A DNA stretch of 64,000 bases from RGIG3513 sp045658985 (GCA_045658985.1 JAZOWC010000057.1:12220-76219), one strand, 5' to 3'. Positions 33,661 to 42,201 are shown, counted from the stretch's first letter. The notes: generated by a model not told the origin, from the sequence alone. Program-made: numbers and translations.

Positions 33661-34482
33661 ATGGAAAAGCTTATTATTACCGCTGCTATTTGCGGTGCTG
33701 AGGTTACCAAGGAGCACAATCCTGCTGTTCCTTATACCAAGGAGGAGATGGTACGCGAGGCTAAGGCTGCTTACGAGGCAGGCGCAGCTGTTATTCACGT
33801 ACATGTCCGTACCGACGATGGCAAGCCCACTCAGGACAAGGAGCGTTTTGCTGAGATCCTGCCCGCTATCCAGGAAGCTTGCCCCGATGCAATTCTGATC
33901 CCCTCTACCGGCGGCGCAACCGGCATGACCCCCGAAGAGAGACTTCAGCCCACCGAGCTTATGCCCGAAATGGCAACTCTGGACTGCGGTACCTGCAACT
34001 TCGGCGATGACATCTTTGTCAATGATATGCCCACAATGCGTGCTTTCGGTAAGCGCATGATCGAGAACAACATCAAGCCCGAGTATGAGTGCTTCGAGAT
34101 CGGTCATCTGGACACCGTTGTCAACATGGCAAACAAGGGTCTGGTTCCCGGCGCTCCCATGCAGTTCAACTTCGTTCTCGGTGTTTCCGGTTGTACTCCC
34201 GCAACTCCCGAGAATCTTGCATTCCTCGTTAACAAGATCCCCGCAGGTTCCACCTGGACTGTTACCGGTGTCGGCAGAGGTGCATGGCCCATGGTTGCAA
34301 CCGGTATCATCATGGGCGGTCATGTTCGCGTAGGTTTCGAGGATAACATCTACCTCGAGCGCGGCAAGAAGGCTAAGTCCAACGGCGAACTGGTTGAGAA
34401 GGTTGTTGCATTCGCAAAGCTTCTCGGCAGAGAGATCGCAACCCCCGCTGAGGCTCGTGAGATCCTCGGTCTGACCAAGTAA
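33661..34482 (+). CDS. kce: 3-keto-5-aminohexanoate cleavage enzyme
   Basis: 273-residue BKACE-family (DUF849) enzyme. With acetyl-CoA it converts 3-keto-5-aminohexanoate to acetoacetate and 3-aminobutyryl-CoA. His46 and His48 (VIHVHVR) align with the zinc ligands, and Arg223, Glu227 and Asp228 (HVRVGFEDN) with the active-site set of the characterised enzyme. AGAAAGGA upstream. Located between kal and kdd, whose products respectively use and make its product and substrate. Confidence 0.93.
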   Translation: MEKLIITAAICGAEVTKEHNPAVPYTKEEMVREAKAAYEAGAAVIHVHVRTDDGKPTQDKERFAEILPAIQEACPDAILIPSTGGATGMTPEERLQPTELMPEMATLDCGTCNFGDDIFVNDMPTMRAFGKRMIENNIKPEYECFEIGHLDTVVNMANKGLVPGAPMQFNFVLGVSGCTPATPENLAFLVNKIPAGSTWTVTGVGRGAWPMVATGIIMGGHVRVGFEDNIYLERGKKAKSNGELVEKVVAFAKLLGREIATPAEAREILGLTK

Positions 34483-34531
34483 GTTAAAAATTATTTTTTA
34501 AAAAATAACAAAAATCAGGAGGAAAATTATT

Positions 34532-35584
34532 ATGGCAGAGCTCAAAGGCAACAAGTATGGCGTACATCGCGTTATCGAACCCAAGGGTGTTCTTACTCAG
34601 GCAGCTTGGAAGATCGACAACGACATGACCAAGGTTTATTCCAACGAAATCGTTTGTGATGTTACATCTCTGAACATCGACTCCGCTTCTTTCACTCAGA
34701 TCGAGGAAGCTTGCGGCGGCGATGAGAAGAAGATCGGCGAAATGATCATGGGTATCGTCGCAGAGCGCGGCAAGCAGCAGAACCCTGTTACCGGTTCCGG
34801 CGGTATGTTCAAGGGTGTTGTTGCTCACATCGGTGAGGACCTGCTGGCAAAGCCCGGCTTCGACCTCAAGGTTGGCGACAAGATCGTTTCTCTGGTATCC
34901 CTCTCCATGACTCCCCTCAAGATCGAAAAGATCCTGGCTATCCACAAGGATATCGACCGTGTTGATATCGTAGGTAAGGCTATCCTGTTCGAGTCCGCTC
35001 TGTATGCAAAGATGCCCGAAGATATGTCCGAGCCTCTCGCTCTGGCAGCTCTGGACGTTGCTGGTGCTCCTGCACAGGCTCGTAAGCTGCCCAAGGAAGG
35101 CGACGCAGTTCTGATCCTCGGCGCAAACGGCAAGTCCGGCGTTCTCTGCGGCTGGGAAGCAATGAAGAAGGTTGGCCCCAACGGTAAGGTTGTCGGCGTT
35201 GTCCGTAACCCCAAGCAGGTTCCCGATCTGATGGAGCTGGGCGTTTACACTGATGTTATCGTTGCTGACTGCACCAAGCCCGTTGAGGTTATGGAAGCTG
35301 CTCTGGCTGCTAACGGCGGCAAGGAGTACGATCTGTCCATCTCCTGCGTAAACATCGAGTCCTGCGAAATGTCCGCAATCCTGCCCGTACGTGACGACGG
35401 TAAGGTTTACTTCTTCTCCATGGCAACCTCCTTCACCAAGGCTGCTCTGGGCGCAGAAGGCATCGGCAAGGACGTTGAGATGATCGTTGGTAACGGCTAC
35501 ACCAAGAACCACGCTAACATCACTCTGGACGTTCTCCGCGAGAACGAGAAGCTGCGTAAGCTCTTCGACGAGAAGTATTGCTAA
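34532..35584 (+). CDS. kdd: L-erythro-3,5-diaminohexanoate dehydrogenase
   Basis: 350-residue NAD(P)-dependent enzyme that oxidatively deaminates 3,5-diaminohexanoate to 3-keto-5-aminohexanoate. Rossmann motif LILGANGKSGVL lies near 194-205, after an unusual N-terminal domain as in Kdd of Fusobacterium. AGGAGG precedes the start by 9 nt. A strong hairpin without a T tract separates it from kamA. The identification rests on length, Rossmann position and operon context, all consistent. Confidence 0.92.
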   Translation: MAELKGNKYGVHRVIEPKGVLTQAAWKIDNDMTKVYSNEIVCDVTSLNIDSASFTQIEEACGGDEKKIGEMIMGIVAERGKQQNPVTGSGGMFKGVVAHIGEDLLAKPGFDLKVGDKIVSLVSLSMTPLKIEKILAIHKDIDRVDIVGKAILFESALYAKMPEDMSEPLALAALDVAGAPAQARKLPKEGDAVLILGANGKSGVLCGWEAMKKVGPNGKVVGVVRNPKQVPDLMELGVYTDVIVADCTKPVEVMEAALAANGGKEYDLSISCVNIESCEMSAILPVRDDGKVYFFSMATSFTKAALGAEGIGKDVEMIVGNGYTKNHANITLDVLRENEKLRKLFDEKYC

Positions 35585-35594
35585 TTTTCACATT

Positions 35595-35629
35595 AACCGA
35601 AAACCTGCCTTAACAGCAGGTTTTCGGTT
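35595..35629 (+). other. Strong intercistronic hairpin between kdd and kamA
   Basis: A 14-bp perfect stem (35595-35608 with 35616-35629) and 7-nt loop directly after kdd. The tail is GTCTAAAA, without a U tract, so full termination is unlikely. It may mark an mRNA processing or stability boundary. Confidence 0.75.
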
Positions 35630-35662
35630 GTCTAAAAATATAAATAAAGGAGATAAACTATT

Positions 35663-36913
35663 ATGCTTAAGAGCAGAATGAACGGCCTGTTTGCAAACGT
35701 TCCCGAGTCCGATTGGAACGATTGGAAGTGGCAGGTTAGAAACCGTATAGAGACCCTCGAAGACCTGAAGAAGTATGTTACCCTTACTCCCGAAGAGGAA
35801 GACGGCGTTTCCAAGTGCCTGGGCACTCTGAGAATGGCTATCACTCCTTACTACCTGTCCCTGATCAACCTGAACGATCCTAACGATCCTGTCAGAAAGC
35901 AGGCTGTTCCTACCGCTGCTGAGCTGCATCAGGCTGAAGCTGATCTGCTGGATCCCCTCCACGAGGATACCGACTCTCCCGTACCCGGCCTGACCCACCG
36001 TTATCCCGACCGCGTTCTGCTGCTCGTTACCGACCAGTGCTCCATGTACTGCCGTCATTGCACACGCCGTCGTTTCGCTGGTCAGCACGACGCTGCAGTT
36101 GATATGTCCCAGATCGATAAGTGCATCGATTACGTCAGAGAGCATCCCGAAGTACGTGACGTCCTGCTGTCCGGCGGTGACGCTCTGCTGATCTCTGATG
36201 AGAAGCTCGAGTACATCATCAGCAAGCTGCGCGCTATTCCTCACGTTGAGATCGTACGTATGGGCTCCAGAACTCCTGTTGTTATGCCCCAGCGTATTAC
36301 TCCTGAGCTGTGCAACATGCTCAAGAAGTATCATCCCATTTGGCTCAACACCCACTTCAACCATCCCAACGAAGTTACCGAAGAAGCTGCACGCGCTTGC
36401 GCAATGCTGGCTGACGCTGGTATCCCCCTCGGCAACCAGACCGTTCTGCTCGCAGGCGTTAACGACTGCGTACATGTAATGAAGAAGCTTGTTCACAAGC
36501 TGGTAAGCATGCGCGTACGTCCCTACTACATCTATCAGTGCGACCTGTCCATGGGTCTTGAGCACTTCCGTACCCCTGTTTCCAAGGGTATCGAAATCAT
36601 CGAAGGTCTCCGCGGCCATACTTCCGGCTACTGCGTACCCACCTTCGTTGTTGACGCTCCCGGCGGCGGCGGCAAGACTCCCGTAATGCCCAACTACGTT
36701 ATCTCCCAGACCCCCAACAAGGTTATCCTGCGTAACATTGAGGGTGTTATCACCACTTACACCGAGCCCACCAACTACAAAGAGACCTGCCAGTGCGAAG
36801 TTTGCAGAGGCGAGAAGAAGGTCGAGCTGGTCGGTGTTGCAGGTCTTGAGCAGGGCCAGGCTCTCTCCATGGAGCCCGCAGACCTCGCAAGATCCAAGCG
36901 CGGCCGTCATTAA
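35663..36913 (+). CDS. kamA: L-lysine 2,3-aminomutase
   Basis: 416-residue radical SAM/PLP enzyme that converts L-alpha-lysine to L-beta-lysine. The cluster ligands are Cys126, Cys130 and Cys133 (CSMYCRHC). The PLP lysine lies in APGGGGKTPVMPNY near residue 338. A C-terminal CQCEVC is in the zinc-binding position. Length and spacing match the Clostridium subterminale enzyme. GGAGA upstream. Uses SAM as a cofactor without consuming it. Confidence 0.97.
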   Translation: MLKSRMNGLFANVPESDWNDWKWQVRNRIETLEDLKKYVTLTPEEEDGVSKCLGTLRMAITPYYLSLINLNDPNDPVRKQAVPTAAELHQAEADLLDPLHEDTDSPVPGLTHRYPDRVLLLVTDQCSMYCRHCTRRRFAGQHDAAVDMSQIDKCIDYVREHPEVRDVLLSGGDALLISDEKLEYIISKLRAIPHVEIVRMGSRTPVVMPQRITPELCNMLKKYHPIWLNTHFNHPNEVTEEAARACAMLADAGIPLGNQTVLLAGVNDCVHVMKKLVHKLVSMRVRPYYIYQCDLSMGLEHFRTPVSKGIEIIEGLRGHTSGYCVPTFVVDAPGGGGKTPVMPNYVISQTPNKVILRNIEGVITTYTEPTNYKETCQCEVCRGEKKVELVGVAGLEQGQALSMEPADLARSKRGRH

Positions 36914-36928
36914 TCGGTAGGTGTAAAT

Positions 36929-38488
36929 ATGGCTAACAAACTTAATCTTGATCTGTCCCTTGTTGAGCAGGCAAGAAAGAGTGCGGCCAAGGTTGCTGAT
37001 GATGTGCAGGGCTTTATTGACCTGCACACCACAGTCACCGTTGAGCGTGCTGTCTGCCGTCTGCTCGGCATTGACAATGTTAACGACGTTGATGTTCCTC
37101 TGCCCAACGTGGTAGTCGATCATCTGGTTGAGAAGGGTATCCTCGGCGGCGGCGTTTCTTTCTACATTGGTAACGCTATGGTCGAGACCGGCCTCAATCC
37201 TCAGGAAATCGCTGAGAAGGTAAGCACCGGCGAGCTGGATCTGTCCAAGCTGCCCGTACACAATGCAGAAGAGATCCGTGATGCTGTTATGGCTGTTGCA
37301 GTAGCAACCACCGAGCGCATCAAGGGCAATGTTGCAAAGCGTAACGAGTACCTGGCTCAGTACGGCGATAAGGAAGGTCCCTACCTTTACGTTATCGTTG
37401 CAACCGGTAACATCTACGAAGACGTTACCCAGGCTGTCGCTGCTGCAAAGCAGGGCGCTGACATCATCGCTGTTATCCGTACCACCGGTCAGAGCCTGCT
37501 GGACTACGTTCCTTACGGCGCTACCACCGAGGGCTTCGGCGGCACATACGCAACTCAGGAGAACTTCCGCATCATGCGTGCAGCTCTCGACGAAGTTTGC
37601 GAAGAAGAGAAGAGATACATCCGTCTGTGCAACTACTGCTCCGGTCTCTGCATGCCTGAGATCGCTGCAATGGGCGCTCTGGAGAGACTGGATGTTATGC
37701 TCAACGACGCTCTGTACGGTATCCTCTTCCGTGATATCAACATGCAGCGTACTATCGTTGACCAGTACTTCTCCCGTGTTATCAACTCCTATGCCGGCGT
37801 TATCATCAACACCGGTGAGGACAACTACCTCACAACCGCTGATGCTGTTGAAGAGGCACACACCGTTCTGGCATCTCAGTTCCTCAACGAGGCATTCGCT
37901 CTCAAGGCCGGCCTCCGCGAAGAGCAGCAGGGCCTCGGCCACGCTTTTGAAATCTCTCCCGACGTTGAGAACGGCTTCCTGATGGAGCTGGCTCAGGCTG
38001 AGATGGCAAGAGAGATCTTCCCCAAGGCTCCTCTGAAGTACATGCCTCCCACGAAGTTCATGACCGGTAACGTTTTCCGTGGCCACGTTCAGGATGCTCT
38101 GTTCAACATGGTTACCATCACCACCGGCCAGAAGCTGCACCTGCTGGGCATGCTGACCGAAGCTATCCACACTCCCTTTATGTCTGACCGTGCTCTCGCT
38201 ATCGAGAACGCTCAGTACATCTTCAGAACTATGAAGGATTTCGGTTCCGAAATCGAGTTCAAGCAGGGTGGCTTCATCCAGACCCGTGCACAGACTGTTC
38301 TTGCTAAGGCTGCTGATCTGCTCAAGCAGATCGAGAAGCTCGGCCTGTTTGGCACTCTTGAGAAGGGCATCTTCGCTGACATCAAGAGAGCTAAGGATGC
38401 AGGTAAGGGCCTGTCCGGCGTTGTTACCAAGAACGACGTTTACTTCAATCCCTTTGTTGACCTTATGAAAGGAGGCGTTTGCCTGTGA
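36929..38488 (+). CDS. kamD: lysine 5,6-aminomutase alpha subunit
   Basis: 519-residue subunit that forms the PLP-binding TIM barrel of the adenosylcobalamin-dependent mutase moving the terminal amino group of beta-lysine (or D-lysine) from C6 to C5. Recognisable stretches are HTTVTVERAVCRLLGID, GTYATQENFRIMRAALDE and RTTGQSLLDYVPYGAT. It overlaps kamE by 4 nt (GTGA), coupling the 1:1 subunits. The GGAGG for kamE lies in its last codons. Confidence 0.96.
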   Translation: MANKLNLDLSLVEQARKSAAKVADDVQGFIDLHTTVTVERAVCRLLGIDNVNDVDVPLPNVVVDHLVEKGILGGGVSFYIGNAMVETGLNPQEIAEKVSTGELDLSKLPVHNAEEIRDAVMAVAVATTERIKGNVAKRNEYLAQYGDKEGPYLYVIVATGNIYEDVTQAVAAAKQGADIIAVIRTTGQSLLDYVPYGATTEGFGGTYATQENFRIMRAALDEVCEEEKRYIRLCNYCSGLCMPEIAAMGALERLDVMLNDALYGILFRDINMQRTIVDQYFSRVINSYAGVIINTGEDNYLTTADAVEEAHTVLASQFLNEAFALKAGLREEQQGLGHAFEISPDVENGFLMELAQAEMAREIFPKAPLKYMPPTKFMTGNVFRGHVQDALFNMVTITTGQKLHLLGMLTEAIHTPFMSDRALAIENAQYIFRTMKDFGSEIEFKQGGFIQTRAQTVLAKAADLLKQIEKLGLFGTLEKGIFADIKRAKDAGKGLSGVVTKNDVYFNPFVDLMKGGVCL

Positions 38489-39276
38489 GTTCCGGACTGT
38501 ATAATCTTCATAAGGCTGACTTTGACAAGACCCTTGATCTTAAGAAGCTGAAGCCCTACGGCGATACCATGAACGACGGTAAGGTTCAGATGAGCTTTAC
38601 TCTTCCTGTAAAGGATGACGAAAAGGGCATCGAAGCTGCTCGCCAGTACGCCAGAAAAATGGGTATCGATGAGCCCAACGTTGCTCATCACATGCCTCTT
38701 GACAAAGAGTTCACTTTCTACGTTGTTTACGGCTCCTGCGTACATACCATTGACTACGATGATATCCACGTTCTCACCGTTGAGTCCGATGTTATGGATA
38801 TGGAAGCTGTTAACGAGTACATCAAGGAGCATTTCGGCAGAAAGCTGACCTTCATCGGCGCTTCCACCGGTACAGATGCTCACACTGTTGGTATCGACGC
38901 TATCATGAACCGCAAGGGCTTTGCAGGTCACTACGGCCTCGAGCGCTTTGAAATGATCGAAGCTATCAACATGGGCAGCCAGGTTCTCAACGAAGAGTTC
39001 ATCGCTAAGGCTGTTGAAGTCAACGCTGATGTTCTGCTCGTTTCCCAGACTGTTACCCAGAAAGACGTTCACATCCAGAACCTCACCGAGATGATCGAAC
39101 TTCTCGAGGCAGAAGGTCTCCGTGATCGTTTCATCGTTATCTGCGGCGGTCCTCGTATTACTCACGAGCTGGCTAAGGAGCTTGGCTATGATGCAGGCTT
39201 CGGCCCCGGCAAATTTGCTGAAGATTGCGCTTCCTTCGCCATCACCGAGATGGTAAAGCGCGGCCTGGGCAAATAA
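38485..39276 (+). CDS. kamE: lysine 5,6-aminomutase beta subunit (B12-binding)
   Basis: 263 residues. The base-off cobalamin motif is Asp131-His133-Gly136 (DAHTVG), and Lys144 (MNRKGFAG) is the residue that forms the internal aldimine with PLP in the characterised enzyme; both numbers coincide with the Clostridium sticklandii protein when GTG 38485 is the start. An in-frame TTG at 38479 is too close to GGAGG (38471-38475). Last gene of the lysine unit; no terminator follows before the RFN element. Confidence 0.96.
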   Translation: MSSGLYNLHKADFDKTLDLKKLKPYGDTMNDGKVQMSFTLPVKDDEKGIEAARQYARKMGIDEPNVAHHMPLDKEFTFYVVYGSCVHTIDYDDIHVLTVESDVMDMEAVNEYIKEHFGRKLTFIGASTGTDAHTVGIDAIMNRKGFAGHYGLERFEMIEAINMGSQVLNEEFIAKAVEVNADVLLVSQTVTQKDVHIQNLTEMIELLEAEGLRDRFIVICGGPRITHELAKELGYDAGFGPGKFAEDCASFAITEMVKRGLGK

Positions 39277-39295
39277 GCCTCAGACAACTTAATAG

Positions 39296-39400
39296 TTCTT
39301 CGGGGCAGGGTGAAATTCCCGATCGGCGGTAAAGTCCGCGAGCGTAAGCATGAACTGGTGTGATTCCGGTACCGACAGTATAGTCTGGATGATAGAAGAT
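39296..39400 (+). promoter_or_regulatory. FMN riboswitch (RFN element) ahead of ribU
   Basis: All RFN hallmarks are readable: CTTCGGGGCAGGGTGAAATT, CCCGATCGGCGGTAAAGTCC, the variable AGCG arm, TGAACTGGTGTGATTCCGGTACCGACAGT in sections, and the closing GATGATAGAAG. FMN should favour the downstream terminator and switch ribU off. Confidence 0.96.
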
Positions 39401-39433
39401 TTTAACGCACATATATTTGTGCAGCTGATTATT

Positions 39434-39466
39434 AAAGCGCCCGAAGTTTATTCGGGCGCTTTTTTT
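39434..39466 (+). terminator. RFN-controlled intrinsic terminator
   Basis: A 12-bp perfect stem (39434-39445 with 39451-39462), GTTTA loop and T run, 17 nt before ribU. Confidence 0.92.
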
Positions 39467-39482
39467 ATCAGAGGAGGTTATT

Positions 39483-40151
39483 ATGAAAAGAAAAATTAAC
39501 GTCAAAATGCTCGTTACTCTGGGAATGTTTTGCGCGATAGCATATGCGCTTATGTTCTTCAGCCGTTTTACTCCCGCTATTGCAGCAGGATTTTTGAAGT
39601 ATGACCCCAAGGACATTGTTATTGCAATCAGCGGCTTTATCTATGGTCCTGCAGCTGCATTGGCAGTATCTGTTGTTGTTGCTTTTCTTGAGTTTGTAAC
39701 CGTAAGCACAACCGGATGGATCGGTATGATTATGAATATTTTGGCATCGGCTGTGTTCGCTTGTACCGCATCTCTCATATATAAGAAAAAGCACACGCTC
39801 AAAGGAGCGGTGCTTGGTCTTGTGTTTGCATGTGTATTGACAACGGGCATTATGGTGCTTTGGAACTATATTATGACTCCCATCTATATGGTATATCCCA
39901 GAGCAATGATAGCCAAGATGCTTGTGCCTGTTTTCTTGCCTTTTAATTTTGTTAAGACTGTTGCCAATGCATCTTTCACCATCATGCTCTACAAGCCTCT
40001 TGTCAATGCGCTGCGTAAAGCTCACCTGATCAATCTTTCAAGCAGTACCGAGCAGAAGACCAGGAACAACAGATTCCTTGTTTATGCTCTGGCTATCCTT
40101 GCAATTTTGAGCTGTGTGCTTATTGTTCTTGTGATTAACGACATTATTTAA
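39483..40151 (+). CDS. ribU: riboflavin ECF transporter S component
   Basis: 222-residue membrane protein with about six helices and the RibU-type opening KMLVTLGMFCAIAYALMFFSR, then FLKYDPKDIVIAISGFIYGP, whose acidic loop is typical of flavin binding. It docks on a shared energising module (EcfA, EcfA', EcfT) not encoded here. GAGGAGG precedes it. Control by an FMN riboswitch confirms the substrate. Its end overlaps the convergent prmA by 8 nt. Confidence 0.95.
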   Translation: MKRKINVKMLVTLGMFCAIAYALMFFSRFTPAIAAGFLKYDPKDIVIAISGFIYGPAAALAVSVVVAFLEFVTVSTTGWIGMIMNILASAVFACTASLIYKKKHTLKGAVLGLVFACVLTTGIMVLWNYIMTPIYMVYPRAMIAKMLVPVFLPFNFVKTVANASFTIMLYKPLVNALRKAHLINLSSSTEQKTRNNRFLVYALAILAILSCVLIVLVINDII

Positions 40152-41106
40152 ACTCATACATTACCCAACCGGCATCACGGCGGGTGGCGCACAGCGTCAT
40201 TCCGCCGTTTTTGTATGCCTCGAGCACCTCATCGGCTCGTGAGTCTATGATACCTGAGATTATAATTCTGCCATCGGGCTTGAGCCAGTTTTTGAGATAG
40301 GGGAGCATGGGCATCAATACGTCTGCTACGATATTGGCAACTATCAGATCAAAAGGAGCTTTTGCGGCGATCGTGCTGCGTACGTTCTCATCGGACAGAA
40401 GGTCGCCCAGCACAGTCGTCCATTTTTCCTGATCAATATTATTGAGGGCCATATTTTCGGCGGTAGCGGTCATGGCATTTTCTTCGATATCGCAGGCGAT
40501 GACATGTTTTGCACCAAATAATAATGTGCAGCACGCAAGTATACCGCTTCCGCATCCGGCATCAAATACATTCTTCCCTTCGAGATCGAGAGACTGAAAA
40601 TGCTCGAGGCACATTTTTGTGGTAGCGTGTGATCCGGTGCCAAAGCTGGATGCGGGGTCTATTACCAGTTCTGTTTTGTCGTGTTCTTCGGTCTGTTCCC
40701 AGGAGGGACGGATTATGAGTTTTTCTCCTACAGGGAAGGGCTTGAAATACTGCTTCCAGTTATTTGCCCAATTCTCGTCCTCGACGATCTCACGCTTTTG
40801 CTCAAGCGTGCCGTAGAATCCCGTTTCGTTCTCCTGACGGAGCTCTTCGAGTACTTCATCTACCTGATTGAGTATTTTCATACCGTCATCACTGTTTTCT
40901 GTCCAGAAACACACTGTTACAGGTCGGTCGGCATTCTCGAATACTTCTTCGCCTATGTAGTCCCAACGGGGAGAGGGAGCGGCAATGAGCTCGTCAACGG
41001 TTTTGGGGTCGTCGATGACACATGCACCGGTGATGGGGGACAGGCTGTCGGCAATAACGTCAGCGGCATCATGGGTTGTGGTTATTGTTACTTTGAAATA
41101 GTTCAT
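40144..41106 (-). CDS. prmA: ribosomal protein L11 methyltransferase
   Basis: 320 residues. An N-terminal substrate-recruiting region (1-130) precedes a SAM methyltransferase domain with motif I FDAGCGSGILACC and motif IV LIVANIVADVLMPML. SFGTGSHATTKMCL is the PrmA-specific segment before motif I. Trimethylates L11. Divergent from rsmA, with promoters that overlap. Confidence 0.95.
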   Translation of the reverse strand: MNYFKVTITTTHDAADVIADSLSPITGACVIDDPKTVDELIAAPSPRWDYIGEEVFENADRPVTVCFWTENSDDGMKILNQVDEVLEELRQENETGFYGTLEQKREIVEDENWANNWKQYFKPFPVGEKLIIRPSWEQTEEHDKTELVIDPASSFGTGSHATTKMCLEHFQSLDLEGKNVFDAGCGSGILACCTLLFGAKHVIACDIEENAMTATAENMALNNIDQEKWTTVLGDLLSDENVRSTIAAKAPFDLIVANIVADVLMPMLPYLKNWLKPDGRIIISGIIDSRADEVLEAYKNGGMTLCATRRDAGWVMYEFK

Positions 41107-41136
41107 AATTTTTCCTCACAAATGTTTTATAATTAG

Positions 41137-41164
41137 ATTATAGCAGAAAAAATTAGATTGTAAA
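41137..41164 (-). promoter_or_regulatory. SigA-type promoter of prmA
   Basis: On the minus strand TTTACA (41164-41159) and a perfect TATAAT (41142-41137) are spaced by 16 nt. Its -35 box overlaps that of the rsmA promoter. Confidence 0.65.
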
Positions 41165-41186
41165 ATACTATTATTAGGTTTATAAT
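41158..41186 (+). promoter_or_regulatory. SigA-type promoter of rsmA
   Basis: TTGTAA (41158-41163), 17-nt spacer, TATAAT (41181-41186). The start near 41193 gives an 80-nt leader containing a terminator-like hairpin. Confidence 0.68.
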
Positions 41187-41215
41187 GAAATAACAGTAGT
41201 TTGTAGTTGTGCGTT

Positions 41216-41254
41216 AACAAAAGCGAGTGGTTTGCATAGCGCTTTTGTTTTTAT
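41216..41254 (+). terminator. Terminator-like hairpin in the rsmA leader
   Basis: A 10-bp perfect stem (41216-41225 with 41240-41249), 14-nt loop and T-rich tail, lying between the rsmA promoter and its start codon. It is either an attenuator or the end of a very short transcript. Confidence 0.68.
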
Positions 41255-41274
41255 TTTTGTATATGGAGGGCATA

Positions 41275-42120
41275 ATGAATCTTTGTGATATTAATACCCT
41301 TAAACCCTTGCTCAAACGTCACGGATTTACATTTTCCAAAGGTCTTGGCCAGAACTTTTTGTGCGAGGAGAGCATACCTGTTGCCATAGCCGAGGGAGCG
41401 GGGGTTGACAAGGATACCTGTGTTATTGAGGTCGGCCCCGGCGTAGGTGCTCTGACAAAAGAGCTTCTTGTCCGCGCAGACCGTGTTACCGCGATAGAGC
41501 TTGACAAGAGGCTTCCCGCGCTGCTGAATGAGACAGTAGGGGATTTTGACAATTTTTCTCTTGTTGAGGGTGATATACTCAAAGTTAACCTTCCCGAGAT
41601 ATGCAGCGGATTCAACGGCAAAAAGACTGTTGCATGTGCCAATCTTCCGTACTACATCACTACGCCTGCTATCACAGCTTTGATCGAATGCGGATGTTTT
41701 GAGAGCATCACGGTCATGGTGCAGAGAGAGGTTGCCCGCAGAATATGTGCCGGACCTGCAACGTCGGATTACGGAGCTTTTACAGTCTATATCAACTATC
41801 ATGCCGAAGCCTCGGTAGTTACAGAGGTAGACAGAGAATGTTTTATTCCGGCACCGAATGTTGATTCCACCGTCGTAAGGCTTGATATCCGTAAGACTCC
41901 GCCGGTAACCTCTGACAAAAAGGAGCTTTTCAAGCTCGTCAAAGCCGCGTTTGCACAGCGCAGAAAGACTCTTGTCAACTGCCTCAGCTTTGCATACAAG
42001 GACAAAATCGCAAAATCCGAACTTGAGGACATACTTTTGTCTATGGGATTGTCCAAAAATGTACGCGGAGAAGAATTATCACTGGCAGAATACGCAGAAT
42101 TATTAACAAAATTGCCTTAA
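41275..42120 (+). CDS. rsmA: 16S rRNA (adenine-N6,N6)-dimethyltransferase
   Basis: 281-residue KsgA enzyme that dimethylates two adjacent adenosines near the 3' end of 16S rRNA. FSKGLGQNFL, SAM motif EVGPGVGALTKEL and the catalytic NLPYY near residue 123 are present. GGAGGG is 4-5 nt before ATG 41275; upstream in-frame codons fall in the leader hairpin. Followed by a separate promoter for pckG. Confidence 0.96.
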   Translation: MNLCDINTLKPLLKRHGFTFSKGLGQNFLCEESIPVAIAEGAGVDKDTCVIEVGPGVGALTKELLVRADRVTAIELDKRLPALLNETVGDFDNFSLVEGDILKVNLPEICSGFNGKKTVACANLPYYITTPAITALIECGCFESITVMVQREVARRICAGPATSDYGAFTVYINYHAEASVVTEVDRECFIPAPNVDSTVVRLDIRKTPPVTSDKKELFKLVKAAFAQRRKTLVNCLSFAYKDKIAKSELEDILLSMGLSKNVRGEELSLAEYAELLTKLP

Positions 42121-42124
42121 GTTG

Positions 42125-42153
42125 TTGAATAATAAAGAACATTGTGTTATTAT
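42125..42153 (+). promoter_or_regulatory. SigA-type promoter of pckG
   Basis: TTGAAT (42125-42130), 17-nt spacer, TATTAT (42148-42153); pckG starts 48 nt later behind GAAAGGA. Confidence 0.65.
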
Positions 42154-42201
42154 TAAGATAAACTCATTATACTGTAATTTCATTGAAAGGATGAATAAAA
42201 A

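Noticed and set aside
34490..34510. AT-only palindrome between kce and kdd
   Set aside because: Made entirely of A/T bases with little pairing strength; not called a terminator or regulatory hairpin.
35588..38170. 860-codon minus-strand open frame opposite kamA and kamD
   Set aside because: A shadow of two well-identified enzymes; no domain, start signal or terminator of its own.
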